Shown here: piece after piece, positions 45,254 through 57,607 of the stretch
How the letters are laid out: each line of letters starts with the position of its first letter
Position numbering within the stretch: the stretch's first letter is position 1
From: Carboxylicivirga sediminis
GTDB taxonomy: Bacteria; Bacteroidota; Bacteroidia; Bacteroidales; Marinilabiliaceae
Direction: 5' to 3'
Length of the DNA: 64,000 bases
NCBI RefSeq assembly: GCF_018156225.1
Contig: NZ_JAGTAR010000030.1
Span: 1-64,000, forward strand
Program-made: the position numbers and the translations under genes
Notes under the pieces: model-generated
What the model saw: the letters and a program-made list of their open reading frames with translations, nothing else
What the model was told of the DNA's origin: nothing
Databases searched by the model: none

Positions 45254-46957
45254 ATGAAAAAACACGTAGTATTTATTCTGACCTGCCTGATGGCTACATC
45301 GCTTATGGCGCAGCCAGATGTTACCGAAACAGAAAAAGGAAAGGAAAAGCGCATGCAGTGGTTTAAAGATGCCAAGCTGGGCATTTTTATCCATTATGGT
45401 ATTTATGCGGTGAACGGTATTGATGAATCCTGGTCGTTTTTTAATGGGTACATTAATTATGACGATTACATGAAACAGCTTGATGGCTTTACTGCCGCCA
45501 AATATGATGCAGGCGAATGGGCCAAAATCATAAAGGCCAGTGGTGCTAAATATGCCGTGTTAACCACTAAACATCACGATGGCGTGGCACTTTGGGACAC
45601 CAAAACAGAGCACTTTAATACGGTTGATAATACGCCTGCTAAGCGCGATATAGTTGAGCCATTTGTGAAAGCACTTCGTAAAGAAAAACTTAAGGTAGGC
45701 TTGTATTACTCCTTAATCGATTGGTCATACCCAGATTATCCGGCGCACTTACGTAACGAGAATCGCTACCAGAATGATGATGAGCGCTGGAATAAGTTCA
45801 CTGACTTTTACTTCGCTCAAATGAATGAGCTATCGGGGCGTTTCAATCCCGATTTATATTGGTTTGACGGTGATTGGGAGCACTCGGCCGAAGAGTGGAA
45901 ATCGAAGGAACTGCGTGAACTGATGCTTAAATACAATAAGAACATCATATTGAACAGCCGCCTGCAAGGGTATGGCGATTATGATACGCCGGAGCAGGGA
46001 GTACCCATCAAGAAACCCAATAATCCTTACTGGGAGTTGTGCATGACCATGAATGACTCATGGGGTTATCAGCATAACGATCATAACTACAAAACTCCCT
46101 ATCAGTTGATTCGTATTTTTGTGGATTGTATCAGTATGGGAGGCAACCTGTTATTGGATATTGGCCCACATGCCGACGGAAGTATTCCACAAGAACAATT
46201 GGATATTCTTAAAGAGTTTGGCCGTTGGACTTCAAAGCATGAGGAAGCCATTTACGGAACTCTGGCTGGTATAGATAAGAAACACTTTAACGGACCAACG
46301 GCATTATCTAAGGATGGTAACACGCTTTATTTGTATGTAGATAATCAACCAAATCACCCCATATTAGTAAATGGTTTAGATGCAGATGTTGAGAAAGTAC
46401 GTGTTGTTGGTCAGGGAAAGGAATTGTCGTTCGATTATGGCGATAAGGTATTGTCTATTAATATGGATAATGCAATGGCTGATCCAATCATGACTGTATT
46501 GGCTGTTGAGTTGAAGAGAAGCATTAAACTGGTGACGCCTGCTGTTCGATTGGAAGAACTTGCCTTGGGCAAGGTTAAAGAGGATGAGGCCTGGGGCAAG
46601 AAGCACCAGATTGCATTGGATGATATGACCGAACCAATTCCCGGTGGTCATTACAATGGGGCAACAGCACTGTCGAAAGATAAAAACATACTTTACCTGA
46701 TGGTAGATGGTAAAAACAACGGACCTTTGATTGTACGCGGTCTGAAGAATAAAATTAACCGCATTTGGGTAGTTGGTAATGGTACAAAACTAAGTCATAA
46801 GGTAATAGGTAAGCAATATTGGAGCGATGTGCCAGGCATTACCTATATTGATTTGCCAGAAAAAGTGCTGGATAAGGAGATGACAGTTATAGCCGTATTA
46901 TTGGATGGCGAATTAGATCTCTACAGAGGAAAGGGGCATGTTATAGAAAGTAATTAG
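45254..46957 (+). CDS. GH29 alpha-L-fucosidase with tandem C-terminal domains
   Basis: 567 residues with a signal peptide (about 1-19, LMAQ) and no lipobox. The GH29 barrel opens RMQWFKDAKLGIFIHYGIYAV and contains YAVLTTKHHDGVALWDT; the likely nucleophile is Asp205 in DLYWFDGDWEH. The C-terminal part contains two related segments starting near residues 342 (HFNGPTALSKDGNTLYLYVD) and 464 (HYNGATALSKDKNILYLMVD), each ending in a VVGxGxxLS strand, i.e. a duplicated beta domain. It removes alpha-fucose from glycans and completes the GH20/CBM9/GH29 cluster, which ends at the terminator at 46985. Confidence 0.94.
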   Translation: MKKHVVFILTCLMATSLMAQPDVTETEKGKEKRMQWFKDAKLGIFIHYGIYAVNGIDESWSFFNGYINYDDYMKQLDGFTAAKYDAGEWAKIIKASGAKYAVLTTKHHDGVALWDTKTEHFNTVDNTPAKRDIVEPFVKALRKEKLKVGLYYSLIDWSYPDYPAHLRNENRYQNDDERWNKFTDFYFAQMNELSGRFNPDLYWFDGDWEHSAEEWKSKELRELMLKYNKNIILNSRLQGYGDYDTPEQGVPIKKPNNPYWELCMTMNDSWGYQHNDHNYKTPYQLIRIFVDCISMGGNLLLDIGPHADGSIPQEQLDILKEFGRWTSKHEEAIYGTLAGIDKKHFNGPTALSKDGNTLYLYVDNQPNHPILVNGLDADVEKVRVVGQGKELSFDYGDKVLSINMDNAMADPIMTVLAVELKRSIKLVTPAVRLEELALGKVKEDEAWGKKHQIALDDMTEPIPGGHYNGATALSKDKNILYLMVDGKNNGPLIVRGLKNKINRIWVVGNGTKLSHKVIGKQYWSDVPGITYIDLPEKVLDKEMTVIAVLLDGELDLYRGKGHVIESN

Positions 46958-46984
46958 TTTGATTTTGCATTTATATTGTAATGG

Positions 46985-47020
46985 GAGCCGCCTTTGTCCG
47001 TTGGATAAAGGCGGCTCTTT
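46985..47020 (+). terminator. Terminator of the glycan-degradation cluster
   Basis: GAGCCGCCTTTGTCC (46985-46999) pairs with GGATAAAGGCGGCTC (47003-47017) with one G-T pair and is followed by Ts. Confidence 0.92.
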
Positions 47021-47170
47021 AATTTCCGCCAATTGAGAACCATTATTCAGAGGGATACGATCATCAAAAGTTGTTAAAGAAGGCTTCTTTGGTGGAAAAG
47101 TAACACATATTTGAAGTCGTTTCCTTATAGATTGTTATTTTTGCAAATCTTTTAACTGCAAATTAATATC

Positions 47171-48394
47171 ATGAATAAGAGCAAAGAAATTATATTGCTG
47201 AATATATCCGGTGAGGATAAGCCAGGGTTAACCGCCATATTAACAGGTATCTTGTCGCATTACGGCGTTAATATTCTGGATATTGGTCAGGCAGTTATAC
47301 ACGAGGACTTAGGATTGGGTATTTTATTTGAAGTACCTGAAGCAGCGGAGTCAGCACCAGTGCTAAAAGAACTGTTGTTTAAATCATATGAATTAGGGCT
47401 TAACCTTAAATTTACACCTGTAACAGAGGAGAAGTACAAAGAGTGGGTGGGGCAGCAAGGTAAGGAGCGTTTTATTGTCACACTATTGTCACGCAAGTTA
47501 AGTGCTGAGCAGCTGTCGCAGGTGACCAGTATTATTTCAAATCAGGGCTTAAACATTGACTATATATCCCGTCTTAGCGGCCGTGTTTTATTGGATGATC
47601 ATGAAGGGAATGATAAGTCGGTTGTTGAATTTTCGGTGCGTGGTACACCCAAAAGTGCCGAAGGAATGAAACAGGAGTTTATCGATATTGCCAAAAAAGC
47701 GGAGGTAGATATTGCCTTCCAGGCCGATAATATTTTCCGCAGAAACCGCCGTTTAGTATGTTTCGACATGGACTCGACCCTTATTCAAACCGAGGTAATT
47801 GACGAATTAGCCATTAAAGCTGGTATTGGCGAAGAGGTGAAGGCCATTACAGAGGCTGCCATGCGCGGCGAAATTGATTTTAACGAGAGTTTTATACAGC
47901 GTGTGGCATTGTTAAAAGGATTGGATGAAAGCGTTATGAAGGATATCGCAGAAAACCTCCCAATTACCGAAGGGGCAGAGCGTCTGTTTAAAACACTGAA
48001 AAAATATGGCTACAAAACTGCTATCTTGTCAGGAGGATTTACCTATTTTGGTAATTACCTGAAGAGTAAGCTTGATATCGATTATGTGTTTGCCAATGAA
48101 TTGGAGATTGAAGACGGAAAACTGACGGGTAAGCACAAAGGTGAGATTGTGAATGGAGAGAAGAAAGCAGAACTGCTTAAATTACTTGCCTTTAAAGAAG
48201 ATATTCATCTTGAGCAGGTCATTGCTGTAGGTGATGGTTCCAATGATTTACCCATGTTAAAGCTGGCAGGTTTAGGTATCGCTTTTCATGCCAAGCCTAA
48301 GGTAAAAGCATCGGCCAAGCATCACATTTCTACCATTGGTCTGGATGCCATACTCTATTTATTGGGTTTCAGGGATAGAGAGATAAACCTATAA
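47171..48394 (+). CDS. serB: Phosphoserine phosphatase with N-terminal ACT domains
   Basis: 407 residues. Two ACT-like domains fill residues 1-180 (LLNISGEDKPGLTAILTGILSHYGVNILDI; RFIVTLLSRKLSAEQLSQVTSI). The HAD domain begins at D199 in CFDMDSTLIQTEVIDELA, with SGGFTYFGNYLKSKL (motif II) and AVGDGSNDLPMLKLAGLGIAF (motif III/IV). It carries out the last step of serine synthesis. A TATTTTTG box at 47136-47143 lies 27 bp upstream; a TTTG sits 22 bp before that, slightly long spacing. Confidence 0.95.
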   Translation: MNKSKEIILLNISGEDKPGLTAILTGILSHYGVNILDIGQAVIHEDLGLGILFEVPEAAESAPVLKELLFKSYELGLNLKFTPVTEEKYKEWVGQQGKERFIVTLLSRKLSAEQLSQVTSIISNQGLNIDYISRLSGRVLLDDHEGNDKSVVEFSVRGTPKSAEGMKQEFIDIAKKAEVDIAFQADNIFRRNRRLVCFDMDSTLIQTEVIDELAIKAGIGEEVKAITEAAMRGEIDFNESFIQRVALLKGLDESVMKDIAENLPITEGAERLFKTLKKYGYKTAILSGGFTYFGNYLKSKLDIDYVFANELEIEDGKLTGKHKGEIVNGEKKAELLKLLAFKEDIHLEQVIAVGDGSNDLPMLKLAGLGIAFHAKPKVKASAKHHISTIGLDAILYLLGFRDREINL

Positions 48395-48498
48395 GCTTCT
48401 GATTTGTAGTGGAGTAATTTATGTTTTTTTAGCGTTTATTTCGCACTTCTGAAAAGTAGAAATTTATTATTTTTGCCGCCCAATGATTTGAGTTAAGT

Positions 48499-49305
48499 AT
48501 GGGGAAAGGAATTTTTCATCGCTCGGAGCTGTTAATGGGCAAGGAAGTGATGCAGGCATTGGCCGGGAAAAATGCGATATTATTTGGTATTGGAGGTGTA
48601 GGCAGTTGGTGTGCCGAGAGTCTGATTCGCACAGGTATCACGAAATTGACCATTGTGGATAGCGACCGCGTGTGTGTCACTAATGTCAATCGCCAATTGA
48701 TGGCTACCTCAAAAACGGTGGGACAGGTCAAAACAGAGGCGCTTAAGGAACGTTTGCTGGAGATTAATCCAAAGGCTGAAATTACAGCATTGCAGAAAAT
48801 CTATAGTAAAGAAACATCAGATGACTTTAAGCTCGATGATTATGATGTGATTATTGATGCTATAGACAGTCTGGGCAGTAAAGTACACCTGATTCGCCGT
48901 GCTACCGAAACAAATGCCTTATTTGTTTCATCAATGGGAGCAGCTCTTAAGGTTGATCCAACGCGGGTAAGAGTTGATTCATTCTGGAATGTTAAAGGAT
49001 GCCCCCTGGCTCGAAAAATTCGTAAAATGGTGCGAAAGGTGGGTGAACCTTCGCGTGATTTTCTTTGCGTATATAGTGATGAGTTACTTGAAAATGCAGG
49101 TGCTGATGCTACTTGCGGCACTGAAAAATGCTTATGCCCAAAGGCAGAGAACGGACCGGGCGATCCTGATTTGGTTAACCATGAGTGGTGCAGCTTAAAA
49201 GCGGCTATTAATGGAAGCTTAGCACATATAACTGGTATATTCGGGATGACACTGGCCGGACTGGTGATACAACAAATACGAGATGAAGTAATAAATGAAG
49301 CATAA
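48499..49305 (+). CDS. tcdA: tRNA threonylcarbamoyladenosine dehydratase
   Basis: 268-residue E1/ThiF-like ATP-dependent enzyme that converts t6A37 of tRNA to its cyclic form. The nucleotide-binding loop FGIGGVGSWCAESLIRTGI is near residue 30, followed by LTIVDSDRVCVTNVNRQ and the adenylation-site Asp in YDVIIDAIDS. The Cys-containing segment ATCGTEKCLCPK and the C-terminal HITGIFGMTLAGLVIQQI fit TcdA (CsdL/YgdL). TATTTTTG at 48468-48475 is a likely -7 box and a perfect palindromic terminator follows. Confidence 0.93.
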   Translation: MGKGIFHRSELLMGKEVMQALAGKNAILFGIGGVGSWCAESLIRTGITKLTIVDSDRVCVTNVNRQLMATSKTVGQVKTEALKERLLEINPKAEITALQKIYSKETSDDFKLDDYDVIIDAIDSLGSKVHLIRRATETNALFVSSMGAALKVDPTRVRVDSFWNVKGCPLARKIRKMVRKVGEPSRDFLCVYSDELLENAGADATCGTEKCLCPKAENGPGDPDLVNHEWCSLKAAINGSLAHITGIFGMTLAGLVIQQIRDEVINEA

Positions 49306-49306
49306 A

Positions 49307-49338
49307 AAATCCCGGCCTGCAGGCCGGGATTTCTTTTA
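49307..49338. terminator. Terminator after tcdA, shared with the converging M16 gene
   Basis: AAATCCCGGCCTG (49307-49319) and CAGGCCGGGATTT (49320-49332) form a near-continuous palindrome, followed by CTTTT on the plus strand and an A run on the other side. Confidence 0.88.
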
Positions 49339-49349
49339 TCCTTTGGTTT

Positions 49350-52277
49350 TTAATAACCAAAAATATCTTCTAAAGCCAATTCGTTCACCTTACCAAGTTG
49401 CGATAAAGCTTTCTTGTCTAAATCAGATTTGCGGCCTAGCACCATGTAAGTATAGTTTTTGCCTTTAATGTGCTCGTTAAAAAAGGACTCGAAGTCATCT
49501 AAAGAAATAACTTTTGCCTTTTCATAAACATCCTTGCGCACATCATAGTCAATGCCACGATCGTTATTGCTCAGGTACTCCCAAAACATATCTTTATTGG
49601 TAATGCGTTCGGTGTTAATCTGCTTAACAATACCTTCGCAGGCCTGTTTAAATTGCATTTCAGCTCTTGGCATCTCATTCATCAACTCTGTTAAGGTGGA
49701 TGTGGCAATACTTAACTTATCAGCTTGTGTACCAAGGCGGCCGTATATAAAGTTATCTTTATCCGCTTTTCGGGCAGTAACATAACCTGCACCTGCCGAA
49801 TAGGCTAAAGCCTTGGATTCTCTGATTTCCTGGAATACGACTGATGATAAACCAGAACCAAAGTAGTTATTAAATACCTCAGCATAAGGTATTATTTCTG
49901 CATCGAAAGGTGTGTCTTTAACCAACAGTAAAATGTTGGCCTGGTTAATGTCATAATCAACCACATACACCTGTGAGCTTTCGTTTTCGCGCATTTTGTA
50001 ATCTATGGCCTCTGGTATAGCTGCCAGCTGCTCAGGTGTTTTATGATGCTGATTCAGCAATGCAGTAACTGTTTCAGCTGATGAAGGCCCATAATAGTAT
50101 ACCTTGTGTTCATAATAGGTCATTTCATTCAGCTGGCGGGTTAAGTCTTCCGGATTTATGGCTGTCAGTTCATCGGTGCTAAGTAGGTATTTTCCAGGTG
50201 ATTTTTTGCCATAAATACCGTAATCAACCATGGCACCAAAGATACGCCCCTGACTTTTCTTGGCATCACTGCGCTTTTTGACGATACCTTTAACAAATTC
50301 ATCGTACGACTCTTGCTCGGCTTTAGCATTATGGATAATGTGCTCAAGCAATTCAATACCTTTCTCCAGTTTTTCATCCAGTCCTGCAATGGTCACATAG
50401 CAACGATCGTTACCAGCATTAACCGATAGGCTCAATCCATAGCGGAAAAGCTCCTTGCGCAGGTCTTCAGGTGAGTACTGGTCAGTTCCTAAAAGAGGCA
50501 GGTAATCAACCGCCAGTGGAAACTGCAGGTTGTTATTTTTACCTAGATCAATCACGTAGTTAAGGCGGAATAAGCCATTGTTTTCGTTAGTTGAGTGGAA
50601 GAATTCCAAACCAGGTTTAAGCTCTTCTTTGTGAAGTTTACTGTTGAAATCAACAAATACCGGGTTGATATCACTGATTTCCTCGGCAAGAAATGACTGG
50701 GCAAAGTCCGATTGTAAATCCCTGTTCACAGGCACAGCTGTAATTTCTGGCTTATCCACTTTAACAAGTGCGCTGTTGTCGCCGGTTCGTTTATAAACAA
50801 TTACATAGTTGTCGCCATATTTCTCTTTGGCATATGCCATTACCTGTTCTTTGGTAATTTGCTTCATCTTATCCAGGCTCGCCAACACATCGGCGTGTGA
50901 CTGACCCGAAGTAAACTCATTCATCAGCGAATAGGCCGAATAGAACGGATACTCAAGGGCATTCATAAAGTCCAAACGTGCTTTGTTCACGATGGCCTCA
51001 ATGATCCAATCTTCAAATTCGCCGTTTTTCACTTTATCCAACTCGGCTAACAGCAGGTCTCTCACTTCCTCAAGCGTTTGTCCTTCTCTTGGTTTACCAT
51101 TAAAGATGTGAATACCATAGTCGCGCATGAACCATGAGCCAGATGAGGCGCTTAATACCTTTTGCTTTTGTACAAGATCCAAATCGATTAATCCGGCTTG
51201 ACCATTTGATAGGATAGAGCTGATAAGGTCCACCATAATTTCGTCATCGCTGCCAATACCATTAAAACGGAATGCCATTTGCATGCTTTCGGCATCAGGT
51301 CCAACAACTTCTTTTACCACAGGGGCAGTGATTGGTTCTTCTTTTGGTAATTGTGGTTCAGCAAATTCTTTTTTCTCCATCTTACCAAAATACTGGTCAA
51401 TCAATTGAATGGTAGGTTCGAAATCCAGGTCGCCAGCCAGTGCAATTGCCATGTTGTTGGGAATGTAGAACTTATCCTTGAACTTGTATATTTCTTCCAT
51501 TGAAGGATTCTTCAGATGCTCAGGGAAGCCAATTACATCGCGTCCATATGGGTGGTTGGTAAATAAACCTTCCATCATGGTTTGGAAAGCACGCTGACCG
51601 TCCATATCCTGATACATGTTAAATTCTTCATAAACGGTTTCAAGCTCGGTATGAAATAAGCGAAGCACCAATCCGGTAAAACGCTCGTGTTCGAGCTTGG
51701 CCCAGCGTTCCAATTCATTTTTTGGAACTTCACACATGTATACAGTCGATTCGTAGGAGGTACCGGCATTTACACGAGATGAACCCATTGCTGTATTAAG
51801 CTTGTCGAATTCATTGGTAGCAACATAAGTGGCAGCAATTTGCGACAGGCTATCGATTTGAGCATAGATGGCTTTTTTAGCTTCAACATCTTCGGTTGCG
51901 CGATGCTTTTCAAATAGGTCAGATATTTGCTCCAACAGGGCACTTTCCTTTTCCCAGTCAACTGTTCCTACTTTGCTGGTGCCTTTAAACATCATGTGTT
52001 CCATGTAGTGCGCCAGACCGGTAGCATTGGGATCTTCGAAGGTAGAACCGGCTTTAACACCAATGAGAGCAGCCACGCGCGGTTCGTCAAGGTTACGCGT
52101 TAAATAGACCTTTAAGCCATTGTCAAGGGTGTAAATACGGGCATTGTAGGGGTCGTTGGTAACTGATTCGTAACTGTAGCCATTACTATCAGTATGTTGT
52201 TGAGTTTGGTAGGTAGGTTGTTGACACGAAAAAAGTGCCAGAAAGCCTGTAAGCAGCAGGCATGATAGTTGTTTCAT
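49350..52277 (-). CDS. M16 family zinc protease lipoprotein, two-domain
   Basis: 975 residues with lipobox FSC (Cys near 18). The catalytic inverted zinc motif HYMEHMMFKG (HxxEH) is near residue 89, with the distal Glu in ELETVYEEF. A second M16-like half covers residues 520-970 (GLFRLNYVIDLGKNN...LPLLGT, RESKALAYSAGAGYV). The length and pair of halves match pitrilysin-type enzymes. As a lipoprotein it probably clips peptides in the periplasm or at the cell surface. It is monocistronic with 430 bp of noncoding DNA upstream. Confidence 0.93.
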   Translation of the reverse strand: MKQLSCLLLTGFLALFSCQQPTYQTQQHTDSNGYSYESVTNDPYNARIYTLDNGLKVYLTRNLDEPRVAALIGVKAGSTFEDPNATGLAHYMEHMMFKGTSKVGTVDWEKESALLEQISDLFEKHRATEDVEAKKAIYAQIDSLSQIAATYVATNEFDKLNTAMGSSRVNAGTSYESTVYMCEVPKNELERWAKLEHERFTGLVLRLFHTELETVYEEFNMYQDMDGQRAFQTMMEGLFTNHPYGRDVIGFPEHLKNPSMEEIYKFKDKFYIPNNMAIALAGDLDFEPTIQLIDQYFGKMEKKEFAEPQLPKEEPITAPVVKEVVGPDAESMQMAFRFNGIGSDDEIMVDLISSILSNGQAGLIDLDLVQKQKVLSASSGSWFMRDYGIHIFNGKPREGQTLEEVRDLLLAELDKVKNGEFEDWIIEAIVNKARLDFMNALEYPFYSAYSLMNEFTSGQSHADVLASLDKMKQITKEQVMAYAKEKYGDNYVIVYKRTGDNSALVKVDKPEITAVPVNRDLQSDFAQSFLAEEISDINPVFVDFNSKLHKEELKPGLEFFHSTNENNGLFRLNYVIDLGKNNNLQFPLAVDYLPLLGTDQYSPEDLRKELFRYGLSLSVNAGNDRCYVTIAGLDEKLEKGIELLEHIIHNAKAEQESYDEFVKGIVKKRSDAKKSQGRIFGAMVDYGIYGKKSPGKYLLSTDELTAINPEDLTRQLNEMTYYEHKVYYYGPSSAETVTALLNQHHKTPEQLAAIPEAIDYKMRENESSQVYVVDYDINQANILLLVKDTPFDAEIIPYAEVFNNYFGSGLSSVVFQEIRESKALAYSAGAGYVTARKADKDNFIYGRLGTQADKLSIATSTLTELMNEMPRAEMQFKQACEGIVKQINTERITNKDMFWEYLSNNDRGIDYDVRKDVYEKAKVISLDDFESFFNEHIKGKNYTYMVLGRKSDLDKKALSQLGKVNELALEDIFGY

Positions 52278-52652
52278 AAGTTTAGTTTTTGATGTTAAGA
52301 ATATTTGAAGATAGTTATTTATAATTAATATATAGACACTTGTTAAATAATTCTACTAAAGTTTTAGTTGGTAGGTTGAATTGTTAATTAGCAATGATTG
52401 AGGTGAAACAGAGGTGTATCAGGCATTTCAATAAAGTTTATACCGAATTAGCTGGCAGAATTTATGGTTAAATATGTTTTTGTGAGCAAGGAGCTGCATC
52501 TGTGCTATTCACCTCTATAGAATGATTGTTGTAACCTAATATAACAGGTGCCCAAAGGGAGCTTGATATGCGCGTTTTATGCAGTAAAGGCATAACATTT
52601 ATACGAATGTTGTGTTTCAGTTGCTGCTACCAATTTCAACTGTCTAAACGCC
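52278..52652. other. Intergenic stretch without recognised genes
   Basis: About 375 bp of AT-rich DNA between the start of the M16 gene and the terminator of the AIM24-like gene. A 44-codon frame from 52568 runs through that terminator and is not credible. I see no RNA gene or well-spaced promoter. Confidence 0.5.
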
Positions 52653-52687
52653 ATAAAAAAGCCGCACAGATATTGGCTGTGCGGCTT
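52653..52687 (-). terminator. Terminator of the AIM24/patatin operon
   Basis: AAGCCGCACAG (52659-52669) and CTGTGCGGCTT (52677-52687) form a perfect 11-bp stem. Read on the minus strand it is followed by a six-base T run. Confidence 0.93.
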
Positions 52688-52707
52688 CATCATATGCTTT
52701 GAGGTAT

Positions 52708-53472
52708 TTATTCAAACAGCTCATTTAACAGGCCGCTGCTTTCTTTACCGCTGTTTTTTCCCATGGGAGAAATAGCCCTTATCAGCTTATTGATTGGCAT
52801 TGATTGCAACCACACCTTACCTGTCCCGCGTAGAGTGGCCAGGAACAGCCCTTCGCCACCAAACACCATGGATTTAAGGCCTCCTGCTCGTTCAATGCTA
52901 AAGTCGATACCATCTGTGAAACCAACCACACAACCCGTATCAACGCGGAGCGTTTCGCCGTTCAACTCTTTTTCAACCAATGTACCACCGGCGTGAATAA
53001 AGGCCTTGCCATCACCTTGCAGTTTTTGAAGGATAAAACCTTCGCCACCAAAAAAGCCGGCGCCTATACGTTTGTTGAAATGCATGGATAATTTAGTGCC
53101 TAATGCAGCACATAAGAAGGCATCTTTCTGCACAATAACACGACCGCCTATTTGGCTCAGGTCAATTGGTACGATGGTTCCCGGGTATGGGGCCGAAAAA
53201 GCCACCCGTTTTTTGCCATAACCACGATGGGTAAAATGCGTAATAAAAAGTGACTCACCGGTAATTAGTCGTGATGCACCAGCTGCCAGCTTGCCCAGAA
53301 AGCCCTGCGAAGGATTAGAGCCATCACCCATTTTAGTTTCAAAGTCAATGCCTTCTTCCATGTATAGCATGGCACCTGCCTCTGCAATAACCGTTTCATG
53401 CGGATCCAGTTCAATCTCTACAAACTGAACATCATGGCCTTTAATTTCATAATCTATCTCGTGAGAGTTCAT
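52708..53472 (-). CDS. TIGR00266/AIM24 family protein
   Basis: 254 residues of repeated short beta strands and glycine loops, starting [36 protein letters not shown], the typical opening of TIGR00266 proteins. Other family-like stretches are [30 protein letters not shown] and [22 protein letters not shown]. No catalytic motif or signal peptide is apparent. The bacterial role is unknown; the family has a pseudo-symmetric triple beta fold. It is the last gene of a minus-strand operon, 22 bp after the patatin gene. Confidence 0.88.
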   Translation of the reverse strand: MNSHEIDYEIKGHDVQFVEIELDPHETVIAEAGAMLYMEEGIDFETKMGDGSNPSQGFLGKLAAGASRLITGESLFITHFTHRGYGKKRVAFSAPYPGTIVPIDLSQIGGRVIVQKDAFLCAALGTKLSMHFNKRIGAGFFGGEGFILQKLQGDGKAFIHAGGTLVEKELNGETLRVDTGCVVGFTDGIDFSIERAGGLKSMVFGGEGLFLATLRGTGKVWLQSMPINKLIRAISPMGKNSGKESSGLLNELFE

Positions 53473-53494
53473 AGTTGTTAAGTTTAAGTGTTAT

Positions 53495-54274
53495 TTAATT
53501 AGTTATGTTGGGTAATATTTCGTTTTCTATCTTCTTTTTGGCTGAGTTATAGCCGTGTTCAATAATTTCATCAAACTTATTAAAATCCCACATTGAATAT
53601 TTGGTCAGTTTTTTAGTTTCGATAAAAAAATCACAATGCAGGCGGCTGATGCGTTCGTTCTGCAGTATGGATAAATTAAACACGCGTTCGGCTACATCCT
53701 TGGTGTTCTTAATCTTGTCCATCTTTTTATCGGCTACCACGCTGGAACCAATCACGGTATCGCAATCAAACATCAGTGGTTCGGCTGGCAGGTTCATAAA
53801 CAAACCGCCATCAACATAGGTATAACCATCAATAACGGTTGGTGTAAATGCTACCGGCACGCTGGCGCTGGCAATTACCCAGTCAAATAATTGCTGACCT
53901 TCACTCACCACTTTTACTTTACCTGTGTTAAGGTTACTGGCTGTTACGCAGAATGGCTTTTTCAATTGCGAGAAATCTTCGTGCCCCAGATGTTCCAGTA
54001 GTGCCTCTTTAACACCATTCAGATTGACCAAGCCACCTTTCAGAATATCAATGTTAAACCAATTCCATACCTTTTCTTCCTTCAGTTTACTGATAATTGT
54101 ATCAGCATTAAAGCCGGCGCTGTAGAGTACACCAATGATGGCTCCCATACTGGTTCCGGCAACACTGTGAATGGGGATGGAAAACTCTTCAAGGGCTTTT
54201 ATAACACCGATATGGGCAAAACCTTTGGCTCCGCCACCGCCAAGTGCCAGTCCTGTTTTTCCTAGCTGTTTCAT
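53495..54274 (-). CDS. Patatin-like phospholipase family protein
   Basis: 259 residues. The oxyanion loop LALGGGGAKGFAHIGVIKAL is at the N-terminus, the nucleophile Ser42 is in AGTSMGAIIG (GxSxG), and the catalytic Asp is in YVDGGLFMNLP near residue 155. It is of the RssA/YchK size class and predicted to be cytoplasmic. It probably hydrolyses acyl esters of lipids, but the physiological substrate is unknown. One base separates it from the preceding secreted-protein gene, and the AIM24-like gene follows. Confidence 0.9.
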   Translation of the reverse strand: MKQLGKTGLALGGGGAKGFAHIGVIKALEEFSIPIHSVAGTSMGAIIGVLYSAGFNADTIISKLKEEKVWNWFNIDILKGGLVNLNGVKEALLEHLGHEDFSQLKKPFCVTASNLNTGKVKVVSEGQQLFDWVIASASVPVAFTPTVIDGYTYVDGGLFMNLPAEPLMFDCDTVIGSSVVADKKMDKIKNTKDVAERVFNLSILQNERISRLHCDFFIETKKLTKYSMWDFNKFDEIIEHGYNSAKKKIENEILPNITN

Positions 54275-54275
54275 G

Positions 54276-54950
54276 TCAGATAACTTCGGTTAGGATGGTT
54301 TTAATGCCTTCTATATTGTCAATCGTATATTCTTCTTCTATTTTTTTCCAATCCACCTTCAGGCGCATGGTATTGTTAATTAATAGCTGAGCGATGTCTT
54401 CCTTGCTTAATAAGATGCTGGCTTTATAATAGGACACATTCCACTTATCGATAAACTTTTCTTCGATATTGTGCGTGAAGGTATTGGTAAGTTCTGCACC
54501 ATTGGAAAGGATTAAATGCACAGTGCGTTCCTCAGCAGTATAGCCAAAGTATCGGTTGGCATCACCTAAAGGCATCATAAATTCAAAGTTAATGAAAACC
54601 TCACCATTATTATTGGTGGCAGATGCTGAACAGCGTATTCTGCCTTTTTCTTCACCAAAGAAGCGAGCCAGTTTTTTGCTCACGGCATTCATTATCTCAA
54701 CCTTTTCTGAGGTGGTATTTTTAGTGTCGTCAACGGAAATAACCTTAGGAGTAGTTGCAACAGGTGCCACAGTAACAGGCGTATCCACCTGACTTTGCGA
54801 GGCTTTGTTTTCAAGATCTTTCTCGTATTTCCAGGTGCCATTCTCATACAAAACAACCGTTTCTCCGTATTGAGTAATGGCTTTTATTGTTTGGGCTGAG
54901 GCTGCACATGTGGCAGTCAACAGGATAAGTAGAATAAAGAGATGCTTCAT
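54276..54950 (-). CDS. Secreted hypothetical protein, first gene of the patatin operon
   Basis: 224 residues with a signal peptide (about 1-19, AASAQ). The mature N-terminus TIKAITQYGETVVLYENGTWKYEK is a short beta motif found at the start of several secreted Bacteroidota proteins, possibly DUF3157-like. A Thr/Val-rich linker (50-75) leads to a mixed alpha/beta region ending near SKEDIAQLLINNTMRLKVDWKKIEEEY. No enzyme motif is seen. The gap to the patatin gene is one base, so coexpression is certain. Confidence 0.65.
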   Translation of the reverse strand: MKHLFILLILLTATCAASAQTIKAITQYGETVVLYENGTWKYEKDLENKASQSQVDTPVTVAPVATTPKVISVDDTKNTTSEKVEIMNAVSKKLARFFGEEKGRIRCSASATNNNGEVFINFEFMMPLGDANRYFGYTAEERTVHLILSNGAELTNTFTHNIEEKFIDKWNVSYYKASILLSKEDIAQLLINNTMRLKVDWKKIEEEYTIDNIEGIKTILTEVI

Positions 54951-57412
<2,462 letters not shown>

Positions 57413-57437
57413 AAGGGGTTTAATTTTGGTTAAACGC

Positions 57438-57471
57438 GGCCACCTTTGCTTTTGCAGAGGTGGCTTTTTTT
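57438..57471 (+). terminator. Terminator of the GH97 gene
   Basis: GCCACCTTTGC (57439-57449) pairs with GCAGAGGTGGC (57454-57464) with one mismatch, followed by seven Ts. Confidence 0.9.
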
Positions 57472-57607
57472 GTTGCTGTTACACACCGTTAATGTAAATA
57501 ATATTGGTATTGGTAAAAATATTTGGGAATACACTTTGTGTAATGAAGGCTATAGATTATGTTTAAAGGGTAAATGAAAAAAATCTTTAAACTTAATTCG
57601 TAAAACA

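Noticed and set aside
52568-52702. 44-codon frame in the 52.3-52.7 kb gap
   Set aside because: It runs through the strong terminator of the opposite operon and has no recognisable features.
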